A DNA stretch of 64,000 nucleotides from Verrucomicrobiales bacterium (GTDB lineage: Bacteria > Verrucomicrobiota > Verrucomicrobiia > Verrucomicrobiales > DEV007). Location: positions 16,097-80,096 of the forward strand of contig JARGPI010000031.1 of assembly GCA_029213005.1 (NCBI GenBank), read 5' to 3'. The notes beneath the pieces were generated by a model that saw nothing but the letters and a program-made list of their open reading frames with translations, was not told the DNA's origin and made no database searches. Below are positions 8,217 to 17,533 of the stretch, piece after piece. How positions within the stretch are numbered: the stretch's first letter is position 1; each line of letters starts with the position of its first letter. The translations under genes and the position numbers were made by a program.

Positions 8217-9524
8217 ATGCCTTCTTCCTATTCGTACATCAGCAGATCCCTTGCGAAGGCGTTTGTGCTCGGTGCGATCCGTGAGGAAGATATGATAGCT
8301 CACGCGGCGGGACTCTTTTTCCGTGATTCAGACACGCCTGCCTGGCTGCCGCCGCTGGCCCGACACGTGGAAGCTGCCTTTGCTGACTGCGCTGTCCGCC
8401 CGATGTGGGCTGAAGTTTGCGATGAAATCGTCGAGTGCGAGGTCTTCAATGAGGCCTGGGACAAAGGCAAGGCTTCACTCGGCTCAACACGCGTGCCCGT
8501 CGCGGCAAAAATGGTGCCCGGTCGTGGAGCCCCTTCCCGATGGCAGGTTCCGGACGCGACCGATTCAGCGGAGTTAGCGCGGGTTCTCGAGCTGCATCTT
8601 GATGATCTGGGTTGGCTTTCTTCGCAATCCGGGATGACCCGGCACTACCACCTGAGGTGGCACCGGAAAAAGGGCAATCCCAACGCCCGACTGATAGAGA
8701 TACCCAAGCCAATGCTGAAAGACACTCAGCGGATCATTTTAAATAAAATTCTAGATTCGATCCCGGTTCATGAATCCGCCTGCGGTTTCCAAAAGGGGAG
8801 ATCGATTATGGATTTCGTAGCTCCCCATACCAATCAGGAAATGGTTCTGAAAATGGACCTGAAGGATTTCTTCCCGTCGATATCATCGAGCCGGGTGTTC
8901 CGACTGTTTATGACCGCTGGGTATCCTGAGTCAGTAGCAGGTAAATTGGCTGATCTCTGCACCAATCGGATTGACGAAGAGCTGACCGATGATTCCAATC
9001 TGGATCCATCGACCCGTCGAATTCTCCAGCAAAAACATCTCCCGCAGGGGGCTCCCACATCTCCGGCTTTGGCGAATTTGATTGCCTTCGGTCTTGATTG
9101 TCGATTGGCGGGTTTAGCTAGATCTGCGGGTATAAACTACACTCGATACGCCGACGATTTGCTCTTCAGCGGTGGAAACGGCTTTAGGCGACAGTGCCAG
9201 CGGTTTCATCTCAAGGTGTTAACCATTGTCATTGAGGAGGGATTTCGGGTGAACACTCGTAAAACCCGCTTTATGCCCGGGAGTCAGCGACAAACAGCAG
9301 TTGGTCTCGTCCTCAACGAGAAACCAAACCTGAGGCGATCGGATTTTGATGAGCTAAAAGCGATTCTGACCAATTGTGTCAGGCAGGGATGGCGTTCCCA
9401 GAACCGTAAAAACCACGATGCATTCCGCTCTCATCTTCAGGGGCGAGTTGGCTGGGCCCACCAGGCAAATCCCGAAAAGGCGGAGAAACTGTGGCGGTTG
9501 TTCGAGCAGATTGACTGGAGCTGA
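8217..9524 (+). CDS. Retron-type reverse transcriptase with N-terminal extension
   Basis: A 435-residue reverse transcriptase. Fingers/palm motifs: IEIPKPMLKDTQRIIL (~160-175), ACGFQKGRSI (188-197), LKMDLKDFFPSI (D214), QGAPTSPALANLI (277-289), YADD at 311-314 and FRVNTRKTRF (343-352). Retron signatures are recognisable but divergent: the usual NAxxH is FVAPH (H204), and the usual VTG is AVG at 361-363, followed by LVLNEKP. The thumb ends HLQGRVGWAHQANPEKAEKLW. Residues 1-130 are an extra N-terminal region rich in predicted helices, without a domain I recognise; some retron enzymes, for example in myxobacteria, also carry such extensions. The upstream 220-320 bp are highly structured. No obvious accessory toxin follows on the same strand: the next gene is convergent. 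Retrons with known function defend against phage. Confidence 0.9.
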   Translation: MPSSYSYISRSLAKAFVLGAIREEDMIAHAAGLFFRDSDTPAWLPPLARHVEAAFADCAVRPMWAEVCDEIVECEVFNEAWDKGKASLGSTRVPVAAKMVPGRGAPSRWQVPDATDSAELARVLELHLDDLGWLSSQSGMTRHYHLRWHRKKGNPNARLIEIPKPMLKDTQRIILNKILDSIPVHESACGFQKGRSIMDFVAPHTNQEMVLKMDLKDFFPSISSSRVFRLFMTAGYPESVAGKLADLCTNRIDEELTDDSNLDPSTRRILQQKHLPQGAPTSPALANLIAFGLDCRLAGLARSAGINYTRYADDLLFSGGNGFRRQCQRFHLKVLTIVIEEGFRVNTRKTRFMPGSQRQTAVGLVLNEKPNLRRSDFDELKAILTNCVRQGWRSQNRKNHDAFRSHLQGRVGWAHQANPEKAEKLWRLFEQIDWS

Positions 9525-9535
9525 AAAAATACAGC

Positions 9536-9982
9536 TCACCGTTTCCGCCGCGCATCGAGCCAGCGATTCATCTCGCCCTGGCTTCGTTCGATACGTTCGT
9601 GCAGGGCGGTGGATGAAATGGCTCCGCCTCCGGCCGCGATGACTGCGTCCTGAACGGGAATATCGTCTGTGGCGACGATGATCTCATACTTCTCAGCGTT
9701 CCCGGTGGCGAGACGCTCGATCACGGAATCGGCCGAGGAGTTGGTGCTCGAGAAAATGACCTGAATACTGCCGGGCTCACGCTCTTCGGTCATTTTTGAG
9801 CCCCGGCCGTCAAAGACGACGACGACCCGGTCATCGCTGAAATCCTGATACGCTTCGAGTATTTTGATCAACTCGCTGTGACCGGATGCCTTTCGCCGGG
9901 TGAATATCTTGAGCAGTTCAGGCCAGGCGTGGATAATATTATTCCCGTCCACCACGAGAAATGATGGGCGGGAATGATTCAT
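9536..9982 (-). CDS. NYN-domain ribonuclease-like protein (YacP/Rae1 family)
   Basis: 148 residues forming a single PIN-like NYN domain. It opens with FLVVDGNNIIHAWPEL, continues with VVVVFDGRG, SSADSVIERLA and ATDDIPVQDAV, which supply the conserved acidic residues of the metal site, and ends in a basic helix (ARRKR). Relatives such as B. subtilis Rae1 cleave mRNA on ribosomes. It converges on the retron reverse transcriptase with an 11-bp gap. Because it is on the opposite strand and belongs to a widespread housekeeping family, I do not treat it as the retron effector, though a link is not excluded. Confidence 0.85.
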   Translation of the reverse strand: MNHSRPSFLVVDGNNIIHAWPELLKIFTRRKASGHSELIKILEAYQDFSDDRVVVVFDGRGSKMTEEREPGSIQVIFSSTNSSADSVIERLATGNAEKYEIIVATDDIPVQDAVIAAGGGAISSTALHERIERSQGEMNRWLDARRKR

Positions 9983-10012
9983 GAAATTCGGGAAATTTCG
10001 ATCAGAGGAGAC

Positions 10013-10354
10013 TTACTCCTCTTCGTTTGCTGCGCTTTCGTCAGCAGCCGCTTCCGGCTTTTCTTCGGCTGCTTCCGGCTTCTCTTCAGCAGCTTTCTTG
10101 GTCGCAGTCTTTTTCTTGGCTGCTACTTTTTTCTTAGTGGCCGCCTTCTTTTTAACAGGGGCCGCGGTTGCGTCTACAGTCTCCTCATCCTTCACTTCAG
10201 GCTCTTTTGGAGCAGCTGCGGCAGCTTTTTTGGAAGGTGATTTTTTCTTCTTCGCCCCGGCCAATGCAAGCTGAGCCTTCAGCATTTCCTGCTTGCGTTT
10301 GACGTAAGCTTTCCGGCGGCGACGTTTTTCTACTTTATTGTATTGCTGACCCAT
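10013..10354 (-). CDS. Small Lys/Ala-rich basic protein (MGQQYNK type)
   Basis: 113 residues. The N-terminus MGQQYNKVEKRRRRKAYVKR is a strongly basic helix that I recognise as a recurring small protein of Verrucomicrobiota. The middle and C-terminal parts are low complexity: KKKAATKKKVAAKKK-type repeats resembling histone H1 or AlgP tails, then an acidic EEKPEAAEEKPEAA tail. This charge pattern suggests a nucleic-acid-binding protein, perhaps of the nucleoid or ribosome, but no function is known to me. It is probably transcribed separately; the NYN gene starts 30 bp downstream on the same strand and may be co-transcribed. Confidence 0.8.
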   Translation of the reverse strand: MGQQYNKVEKRRRRKAYVKRKQEMLKAQLALAGAKKKKSPSKKAAAAAPKEPEVKDEETVDATAAPVKKKAATKKKVAAKKKTATKKAAEEKPEAAEEKPEAAADESAANEEE

Positions 10355-10467
10355 ATTGGCAGTTCCTGTTTTTAAAATACTTTTCCGAATTTCTCAAATT
10401 TTCGAGATCGGGATTTTAAGGGGCGATTAACGGCATCGCAAGGGGAAATATCGACGATTCAAGGTGT

Positions 10468-12672
10468 TTAGTGATTGAACAAAAACTCGGAGGAATTCAG
10501 CAAACTCCACATCACTCCGTTGTAAAAGTTGCGGAATTGACCGTAATCGCCAGTTTCGGGCCGTCCGTCCATTATCACGTCCATTTCAGCGGGAGAGGGG
10601 GCCCTCGTCAGGGTCCGGATGTAGAGGGCGCTAATGACCGCCCCGGGATCGTCGGGATGCATTTTCATTAATCGGGGGATCAGGACAGGGTTGCGGGTCA
10701 GGGCCCGGTCGATGGTGACTCCGTTGATGAGATGGAGGGCTTGAGCGAGACTTGCTTCATTATTTGTTTCGCTCGCGAGGCAACTTTCCCGCCGGGCCTG
10801 CCCGAAAGTGGAGTAAAAATAGCTGTTGTGGTTGTCGCCGCGGCCGCCTTCGAACAAATCGATCGCCTTTTTCCGGCTCGATCTCCGGATCGGCTGCTGA
10901 TAATCCATCGCCTGAGCAATGCAGTCGAAGAGAACGTCGGCCCGTGGGCGGCGGAGCAGGGAGTGGGAGAAAAACTCTTCGTCACTGCGATTCGACTCGT
11001 TCGTGGTAGCGGAGAGCTGATAGGTTTGAGAATTACAGATATCGCGGGCGAGATTTCTTAAACTGAAACCGTGGTCTTCGGCGAGGCGGCGACCCAGTTC
11101 TTCAAGAAGCGGTTCGTTGGATGGCGGGTTACTGATTCGGATATCGTCGACCGGGTCGACGATGCCGCGTCCAAAGAAATGTTCCCAGATCCGGTTGGCG
11201 AGGTTTCGGCGGAAGAGTCGGTTGTCTTCTGCTGTCAGCCAGTCGGCGAGCACTCTCCGGGGATCCTCACCGGAAACATCGGGTTCCTCTCCGCCGAGAA
11301 ATCGATGTGGCATGGGCCGGTCGTCCAGTTTGTGGGCGGCGGGCGGGGCGTCGACGTTGACCGAGATCAACATTTCCCGCGCTTCCCGGCCCCGCTTTCG
11401 CTCGATTCCGGTGAAAAACGAGGTCCAGCCGTAGTAGTCATCCATGGTCCAGCGATCAAAAGGATGGTTGTGGCACTCCGCACAATCTGTCCGGATTCCC
11501 ATCGTAACGAGAGCGACATCTTTTCCGAGCACTCCGGGGTCGATGGTATTCGCCTGGGGAATCATCGTGTAGAAATTTGAGGTCGGATTTCGTAAATTGG
11601 AACCGGTCCCGGTGAGGAGGGTATCGAAAATTTCGTTGAGCGGTCGATCTTCGATAAATTGCTCGCGCAACCAGTGAAAATAGGTCCAACCCGCTTTGAC
11701 CGAGGTGCCGGCCGCTGGATTGGTGTCGGTCTTGATGCGCAGCCATTCTCCCCATTTTGCCGCCCAGAGTTCCGCAAAATCTTCCCGTGAAATAAGTTCA
11801 TCGATTACCCGCGAGCGTTTGTCCGGATCGTTGGATGCGAGGAATGACTCGTATTCATCAGGGGTGGGAAGCATCCCGGTGAGATCGATCGTCACTCTTC
11901 TCAGAAAGTGATGGTCGTCACTGATAGGGGAAGGGTGGATCCGGAGTTTCTTTAATTTTGAGAAGACCCGTTCGTCGATGTAGTTTTTGACCGGAGGAGG
12001 GGACCACTCGAACTTCCCTTCCGGTAACACGATGACTTCACTGCCCTCGGTGAAGCGACTGAACCTCGCAAAGACGTGGGCACCCCCGGCCCGATTGGCG
12101 GTGATGACGCCCTGGTCATCTATCCCGGCCACACCGTCGTTGCTCGACAGGTAGAGACTCCATTTGGTAACGTCCCGCTCTGATCCATCCGTGTAGGTGG
12201 CGATGACCTTAGTGGTCCGGGTCCCGTTCGGGGCCGAAAACTCCGTGATTTCAGGTTCCAGCCGGATACCTTTCACTTCGGGAGTACCCTCCGGATCCCG
12301 GTTGGCTCCGGCTTTGATCCAGTCGTAAATCATTCGATAGGATTCGGAATCTTTTTTGAAGAGCTCACCCCCCGTGTGAGGGACACTCCCGATGCCTTTC
12401 TGTAGTAACAGGCTTTTAGCCGGATCCGCGACGTTGATCCTGCGACCGGGGTGTTCTTCGATGAGCCGGTAGAGATCACCCTCCGGATCGTAGCCGAATA
12501 GAGAAAGCATAAATCCATCTTTTCCCCGGGCGGCGCCGTGACAATCGCCGGCATTACAACCGTGCTTCATAAACAGCGGCATGACGTCCAGTTCAAACGA
12601 TGGGGCTGCATTGATCCGGTTAGTCGTGACGACGAAGATAAACACTATACAGAAACTAAGTAGAGATTTCAT
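10468..12672 (-). CDS. Secreted DUF1549/DUF1553 protein with PSCyt1-like and Ig-like domains
   Basis: 734 residues with an N-terminal signal peptide. A planctomycete-cytochrome-like segment follows (KHGCNAGDCHG, a spaced Cys pair with His), then a bacterial Ig-like stretch at about 140-220 (ATYTDGSERDVTKWSLYLSS), then the DUF1549 domain (~225-430, with GTGSNLRNPTSNFY and CAECHNHPFDRW) and DUF1553 (~470-720, ending FNNFYNGVMWSLLNSSEFLFNH-like). These proteins are abundant in Planctomycetota and Verrucomicrobiota and are predicted periplasmic or extracytoplasmic; their enzymatic role is unproven. It is the last gene of a three-gene operon: its ATG overlaps the stop of the PPC-domain gene in an ATGA. 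Confidence 0.9.
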   Translation of the reverse strand: MKSLLSFCIVFIFVVTTNRINAAPSFELDVMPLFMKHGCNAGDCHGAARGKDGFMLSLFGYDPEGDLYRLIEEHPGRRINVADPAKSLLLQKGIGSVPHTGGELFKKDSESYRMIYDWIKAGANRDPEGTPEVKGIRLEPEITEFSAPNGTRTTKVIATYTDGSERDVTKWSLYLSSNDGVAGIDDQGVITANRAGGAHVFARFSRFTEGSEVIVLPEGKFEWSPPPVKNYIDERVFSKLKKLRIHPSPISDDHHFLRRVTIDLTGMLPTPDEYESFLASNDPDKRSRVIDELISREDFAELWAAKWGEWLRIKTDTNPAAGTSVKAGWTYFHWLREQFIEDRPLNEIFDTLLTGTGSNLRNPTSNFYTMIPQANTIDPGVLGKDVALVTMGIRTDCAECHNHPFDRWTMDDYYGWTSFFTGIERKRGREAREMLISVNVDAPPAAHKLDDRPMPHRFLGGEEPDVSGEDPRRVLADWLTAEDNRLFRRNLANRIWEHFFGRGIVDPVDDIRISNPPSNEPLLEELGRRLAEDHGFSLRNLARDICNSQTYQLSATTNESNRSDEEFFSHSLLRRPRADVLFDCIAQAMDYQQPIRRSSRKKAIDLFEGGRGDNHNSYFYSTFGQARRESCLASETNNEASLAQALHLINGVTIDRALTRNPVLIPRLMKMHPDDPGAVISALYIRTLTRAPSPAEMDVIMDGRPETGDYGQFRNFYNGVMWSLLNSSEFLFNH

Positions 12673-15152
12673 TTTCTTTCGCTGTCGATTCTTAAAGTTC
12701 CGTTTCCGGTTTGCTGCACAATTTTCTGACCACCGTCAGTGATGACGACTTCACAGGCGATTTCCTGATACTGTCCAACGAGGGCGTCCTTTGAAACTCG
12801 TATCGGAAAAGAAAGGGTTTTGTCGCCGGACTTGATCGTTTGAGCTTTGACCAGTTCAACTCCGGCAGGAAGGCGGAGCAGAGTTGCGGTGGCGTTTCCG
12901 GGGAGAGGACGGATTTCATTTATCTTCGCCTCGATGGTCCCTTCGGTTTGTTTTTCAATTGCGCTGCGGACCAGTTCGATTTCGAGGTAGGGCTCCACGA
13001 TGTCGAGGTCAATCGGCGGGCTGGCGACGAAGTGATACCCCGTCCCCCAGGTGCGATCTCCACCTTCGTTCTCCCGGGCGGTTAGAGTGATCGGGTAAGT
13101 CCCGGGGGCAGCTGCTGCCGAAGCGCTCAATCGATAGACGCCACGGGTCTCTCCTTCGGGTATCACTAAGGGGCCGGGTTTTGTGACATTCCCGGGGAGC
13201 CACTGGGCATTGACCTGCACCGCTCCGTTGAATCCATGGGTACGCTCGATCTCTACTTCCAGATCGATGAGCGCGTTCCGGGCCAGCCCGATTTCCGGTT
13301 GCTTTACTTTGACACGGATCGGCGCCTCTTCCACCACAGCAAAAGCGCAGCGGCGGGTTTTATTCCAGATAACCGAGTAGCCGCCCCGTCGCTGAGTTGC
13401 GGGGACATTGTAGACATAGCTGCCGGTCAGATTTGCATCCGGGTCGACCGGTTTCAGGCTCAGATCAATGAAACCAGCCCACGGTTTCGCTTCGGCATTC
13501 GCGGTGAATGTCACTTGAGCGAGTTTTTGTCCGGGGCTGAGTATCGGGCACTGAAAGGAAACGCCTTTTGGTAGATTATCTGCTACCACTTCGATCGCTC
13601 CCTGGTATTGATTCCCCGGGGCGTCAAGGATGGCGATGGTGTGCTCCACTGTGTTGTTGCGATGTAGGACAAAGGTGTCGCGCTTATTGGGGCTCTCCCG
13701 GAAATCTTTCGGAAAGAAAATGAATGCGTGGTTTTGTATCGGTTGAAACTCGACTCGATAGATATGATCGGGGCCGAAAAGCCGCTGCGCGTCGACGATG
13801 CCCAACAGGTAGTCGCCGTCCGCTTCCGGTTCGAAAAGGACCACCGGGTCCATCCGGTCGCGAACCAGGCCGACTCTGTCGTTGCCCCACCAGTCATGGT
13901 CTACCCAGTTGGAATCGTCCGCCTCGATATCGATCCGGCTTTCGGTCCCTTTAGCGGGACGAATCCACAACTTGGCATCCATTGCGGATCCCAGCGTTGC
14001 TGCATAGGTTCGAACTCGAAACCGGTCTCCTTTTTTTGCGGTGAAGCGGAACCAGTCGGTTTTTCCTTCGTGTTCGATCCGACCGTTAAAGGCCACCGGT
14101 AAACTACCGGAATAGACTTGCGCGGACTCCGGGCTGTGATGCTCCCGGCCATCTTCAAGCACGTTTTCAAAGTCCGCGATTTGAATGAGATTCGGATAGG
14201 CGGTATTTCCGAAGTGGTGGTGAAGTATTGATTTCTCGAACGGTCCGGGATTTTCGGGTAGGGGCAAAATGGTGTCACGGGAATCAAGCGCTTCACCAAT
14301 CAGTTCGAGCTTTAATTTGGAGCCCGCAGGTCCTCCCGGGGGGTAGGTGATTGAGGGACGTGGTTCGCTGGAAATGTGGGCGGCGTAGTGGCGAAGCGAA
14401 CCTTCAAAATCCATATTCTGGTGGATGTTGATATAGTAAGTTCCGGAAACGGGAACTCGCAGGCTGAGCATGGGATCCATATCGCCGAGGTGGGTGTCAT
14501 CCGCATAGGCAATCTTTGTCCGGTTTGGGTCGAGGACTGTGATCGCAGTATCGGTAATTCCGCGGAAGTGTTCAAATCCGAGGCAGGCTGACCAAACCTC
14601 AACTGTGAGGCGATCCCCTTTTTTCAAATCTACGCGATAGTAATCGTGATCGATCGTGGAGTAGGCAGGGTGGTAGCCGTAGACCGTCGAATTAATTGAA
14701 ACCGGTTGGGCCATTTCCGGGGCCCCATTGCTGCGCTTTTCGTCATCGTGTCCGAAACTTTCCTCTGCGACACACGGAAAGGGAGAAACCCAGAATGACA
14801 GCATTTCCGAGAGCGTTTCTTTTGTTCGAATCCGGAAAAAATGTTCGCCCACCCGGCAGTCTGGATCAATTTTGAAGGTTAAGAGGGCCGCTTCGCCTTC
14901 CCCGGCTTCGAGAGGGGTGAAATTCTGTTCATGATAGATTTCGGTGGTGGCTTCACTGCTTTTTAAGGATATGCCCAGGTCATAGAAAAGGATCTCCTCA
15001 ATATGCTGAAGCCGGTTGCCCTGCAGCAGAACAGTGGTTTCACTACCGCGTTGTCCGACTTGAGGTAAAATTCTCTGAGCGGTTCCGAATTTTTCGGCAG
15101 AAGCGTTACTGATCGCGCCGAAGAGGAGTAGAGTGAGAATGAGCCACTTCAT
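12669..15152 (-). CDS. Secreted PPC-domain (pre-peptidase C-terminal) beta protein
   Basis: 827 residues with a signal peptide (LILTLLLFGAISNASA). Several beta-sandwich segments follow. Two stretches fit the bacterial pre-peptidase C-terminal domain: one around 165-260 (DHDYYRVDLKKGDRLTVEVW, then GTYYINIHQ) and one around 365-470 (KTDWFRFTAKKGDRFRVRTYA, then GDYLLGIVD). The C-terminal third is Ig/CARDB-like. No protease domain is present. Such proteins always seem to travel with DUF1501 and DUF1549/DUF1553 partners, as here, where overlaps of 4 bp join it to both neighbours. A role in an extracytoplasmic complex acting on polymers is an inference. Confidence 0.85.
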   Translation of the reverse strand: MKWLILTLLLFGAISNASAEKFGTAQRILPQVGQRGSETTVLLQGNRLQHIEEILFYDLGISLKSSEATTEIYHEQNFTPLEAGEGEAALLTFKIDPDCRVGEHFFRIRTKETLSEMLSFWVSPFPCVAEESFGHDDEKRSNGAPEMAQPVSINSTVYGYHPAYSTIDHDYYRVDLKKGDRLTVEVWSACLGFEHFRGITDTAITVLDPNRTKIAYADDTHLGDMDPMLSLRVPVSGTYYINIHQNMDFEGSLRHYAAHISSEPRPSITYPPGGPAGSKLKLELIGEALDSRDTILPLPENPGPFEKSILHHHFGNTAYPNLIQIADFENVLEDGREHHSPESAQVYSGSLPVAFNGRIEHEGKTDWFRFTAKKGDRFRVRTYAATLGSAMDAKLWIRPAKGTESRIDIEADDSNWVDHDWWGNDRVGLVRDRMDPVVLFEPEADGDYLLGIVDAQRLFGPDHIYRVEFQPIQNHAFIFFPKDFRESPNKRDTFVLHRNNTVEHTIAILDAPGNQYQGAIEVVADNLPKGVSFQCPILSPGQKLAQVTFTANAEAKPWAGFIDLSLKPVDPDANLTGSYVYNVPATQRRGGYSVIWNKTRRCAFAVVEEAPIRVKVKQPEIGLARNALIDLEVEIERTHGFNGAVQVNAQWLPGNVTKPGPLVIPEGETRGVYRLSASAAAAPGTYPITLTARENEGGDRTWGTGYHFVASPPIDLDIVEPYLEIELVRSAIEKQTEGTIEAKINEIRPLPGNATATLLRLPAGVELVKAQTIKSGDKTLSFPIRVSKDALVGQYQEIACEVVITDGGQKIVQQTGNGTLRIDSERK

Positions 15153-16507
15153 GCGATAATTTCGTTGATTGGTTTACCTCCGTCGATGATCTCGATAGGT
15201 CGCTGTCCGGCGGCCATCAATTCTTTATCAGAGTTGATCCCGATCAATTTGTAGATCGTGGCGTGGAGATCCGCGAGCGGCACCGGTTTGTCGGCGACGT
15301 CGGATGAAGTGGCGTCGGAGTCACCATAGAATGCGCCGCGTTTCAGTCCACCTCCAGCCATGCCGATCGAGAAAACCCGCGACCAGTGATCCCGACCTGC
15401 CACGGCGTTAATTTTGGGAGTTCTGCCAAATTCCGACACGACCCAGACCAGAGTACTGTCCAGCAAACCGCGCTCTTCGAGGTCGGTGATCAAAGTAGAG
15501 AATGCGTGGTCGAAAGCCGGCATCTGAGTCAGGTAACTTTTCTTGAGATCGGTATGATCATCCCAGGTGCCGTAATTTAGAGTGACAAATCTGGCCCCGG
15601 CTTCGACGAGGCGCCTTGCCAGCAACATTCGCATTCCGGCTTCGGAACCGGTATTCAGCTCAAATTTTCCCAAACCGTATCTTTCTTTAGTGGCTTCCGA
15701 TTCTTTCGACATATCGAAGGCATCCTGCACCGGCGCGGAACTCATCATCTGATAGGCTTGCCGGTAGTAGGCATCCATCGTGTCGAGGGGGGCTGTGCCG
15801 GTTTCCAGTTTCCGAAATTGAGCGTTGATCGTTTCCCTCATTTTCTGGCGGTGCTGAAAGGCGGAGAGATCGATGCCATGGGGAAGTTTCAGATCCCTGA
15901 CCTGAAATCCCCCGGTTGCGGGATCGGCTCCGGTGGTGAATGGGCCGTATTGGGGACTGAGGTATCCAGTTTCCTCGCCGAGGCCATTCCCGATCGCCAG
16001 ATAGCTGGGTAATTCGGTGCGGGGCGGGTATTCATGATTCACGACAGCCCCGATGGTGGGGTGCTTGATCGCCGGAGTCTGACCGTAACCCCGCAGCATG
16101 TGGTAGGAGGCCGCGCCGTGATCCGGGATTTTTCCGATTACGGAGCGGGCCACCGTCAATTTGTCTGCAATTTTGGATATCTGAGGCCAGATTTCCCCGA
16201 GTTGGATCCCGGGAATGGGAGTCTTATTGAACCCAAACGGTCCGCGGTATTCCAAAGGAGCTTCCGGTTTCGGATTCCAGGTCTCCTGAGCGGCGATACC
16301 GCCGGGAAGAATGATCTGGATCACGCTTTTTGCCGGGCCGTCGATACTCTCAAAGTCTTTCTGAGCCGCCTCCAGCTTGAGCATACTCCCCAGAGAAATC
16401 CCGAGCCCCCCGATCGAGCCGATTCGCATGGCGTCGCGGCGGCTTATCCGGTTTTGCTGGAATCCCGGGCATCCTCTGCCGGACCGGTTGGTTCTTGCGC
16501 TTTTCAT
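15149..16507 (-). CDS. Tat-exported DUF1501 protein
   Basis: 452 residues, first gene of the operon. A Tat signal (SRRDAMRIGSIGGLGIS) lies at about residues 22-40. The body is a DUF1501 domain, a family of the alkaline-phosphatase/sulfatase superfamily: the C-terminal VVSEFGRTPKIN and AGRDHWSR motifs are characteristic, as are DHGAASYHMLRGYG and TWDDH. The substrate is not known. It shares an ATGA overlap with the PPC-domain gene. The start at 16507 lies 91 bp from the divergent TIM-barrel gene, so the two may share a promoter region. Confidence 0.92.
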   Translation of the reverse strand: MKSARTNRSGRGCPGFQQNRISRRDAMRIGSIGGLGISLGSMLKLEAAQKDFESIDGPAKSVIQIILPGGIAAQETWNPKPEAPLEYRGPFGFNKTPIPGIQLGEIWPQISKIADKLTVARSVIGKIPDHGAASYHMLRGYGQTPAIKHPTIGAVVNHEYPPRTELPSYLAIGNGLGEETGYLSPQYGPFTTGADPATGGFQVRDLKLPHGIDLSAFQHRQKMRETINAQFRKLETGTAPLDTMDAYYRQAYQMMSSAPVQDAFDMSKESEATKERYGLGKFELNTGSEAGMRMLLARRLVEAGARFVTLNYGTWDDHTDLKKSYLTQMPAFDHAFSTLITDLEERGLLDSTLVWVVSEFGRTPKINAVAGRDHWSRVFSIGMAGGGLKRGAFYGDSDATSSDVADKPVPLADLHATIYKLIGINSDKELMAAGQRPIEIIDGGKPINEIIA

Positions 16508-16598
16508 TTGGAATATGATGGCAGGCAGCCGCGTTTCTTAGCAAGATTCCATCCGCTTTTTCTCGAAATGAATTCGGAAACAGTTTAGAGTCCCGGCT

Positions 16599-17531
16599 AT
16601 GGCATCGACAAAAGTTCCCAATCTCAATCGCCGTCACTTTGTTTCCGGTTCCGCCGCGACGGTTGCGGCATTGGCGGCTTCACTGGATCAGAGGTTTTCT
16701 CTGGCAGAGGAAGCGGCTGAAAAAGCAGGCGTGGGTGGCGCCGTAAACCATTCCGCCTGCAAATGGTGTTACCCGAAGGTCACGCTCGATGAGTTGTGCG
16801 AGGCTGGAAAAGAATTTGGGTTGCGTTCAGTTGAGCTGCTGGATCCCAAAGATTTCGCAACGATGAAAAAGCATGATATGCACATCGCGATGGTGGGATT
16901 TCCTTCTGCGGAGGGAACCGTCGATGGGAAAAAGGTGAAGATCGGCAGTATCGGTCACGCTTTTAACCGGGTCGAAAACCACGATACCCTCGTGGAGATT
17001 TATGAGCCTCGCCTGAAAGAAGCGGCTGAAGCGGGGTACACCAACGTGATTTGTTTTTCCGGAAACCGCCGGGGGCTCGATGATGAGACCGGTCTCGAAA
17101 ATTGCGCAAAAGGCCTTCAGCGGCTTATGCCTCTCTGTGAAAAGCTGGGTGTCACCATGACGATGGAGTTGCTCAATTCGAAGGTGAACCACAAAGATTA
17201 TCAGTGCGATTACTCGGACTGGGGCGTAGCGCTTTGCGAAAAAGTCGGTTCAGACAAATTCAAGCTACTCTATGATATCTACCACATGCAGATCATGGAA
17301 GGCGACGTGATTGCCACGATTCGGAAAAACCACGAGTACTTCAGCCACTACCACACCGGTGGTGTTCCGGGTCGACACGAAATCGATGAAACGCAGGAGT
17401 TGAACTACCCGGCGATTGTCAAAGCGATCGTGGATACCGGTTACAAAGGGTGGCTCGGTCAGGAATTTCAGCCCGCTCGCGAAGACAAACTGGCTTCGCT
17501 GAAACAGGGTATCGAAATCTGCACGGTTTAA
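16599..17531 (+). CDS. Tat-exported sugar isomerase/epimerase-like TIM barrel (hydroxypyruvate isomerase-like)
   Basis: 310 residues with a twin-arginine start (LNRRHFVSGSAATVAALAAS) and a xylose-isomerase-like TIM barrel. The closest family resemblance is to hydroxypyruvate isomerase: MTMELLNSKVNHKDY (Glu metal ligand), LLYDIYHMQIMEGD (Asp and His), HYHTGGVPGRHEID and GWLGQEFQPARE supply the usual metal-binding Glu, Asp, His and Glu. Exported barrels of this type are common in Verrucomicrobiota and Planctomycetota and are usually of unknown substrate. It is divergent from the DUF1501 operon and convergent with the next gene, 2 bp away. Confidence 0.87.
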   Translation: MASTKVPNLNRRHFVSGSAATVAALAASLDQRFSLAEEAAEKAGVGGAVNHSACKWCYPKVTLDELCEAGKEFGLRSVELLDPKDFATMKKHDMHIAMVGFPSAEGTVDGKKVKIGSIGHAFNRVENHDTLVEIYEPRLKEAAEAGYTNVICFSGNRRGLDDETGLENCAKGLQRLMPLCEKLGVTMTMELLNSKVNHKDYQCDYSDWGVALCEKVGSDKFKLLYDIYHMQIMEGDVIATIRKNHEYFSHYHTGGVPGRHEIDETQELNYPAIVKAIVDTGYKGWLGQEFQPAREDKLASLKQGIEICTV

Positions 17532-17533
17532 GG

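Noticed and set aside
9536..9982. NYN nuclease as the retron effector
   Set aside because: It is convergent with the reverse transcriptase and belongs to a widespread housekeeping family; only adjacency supports a link.
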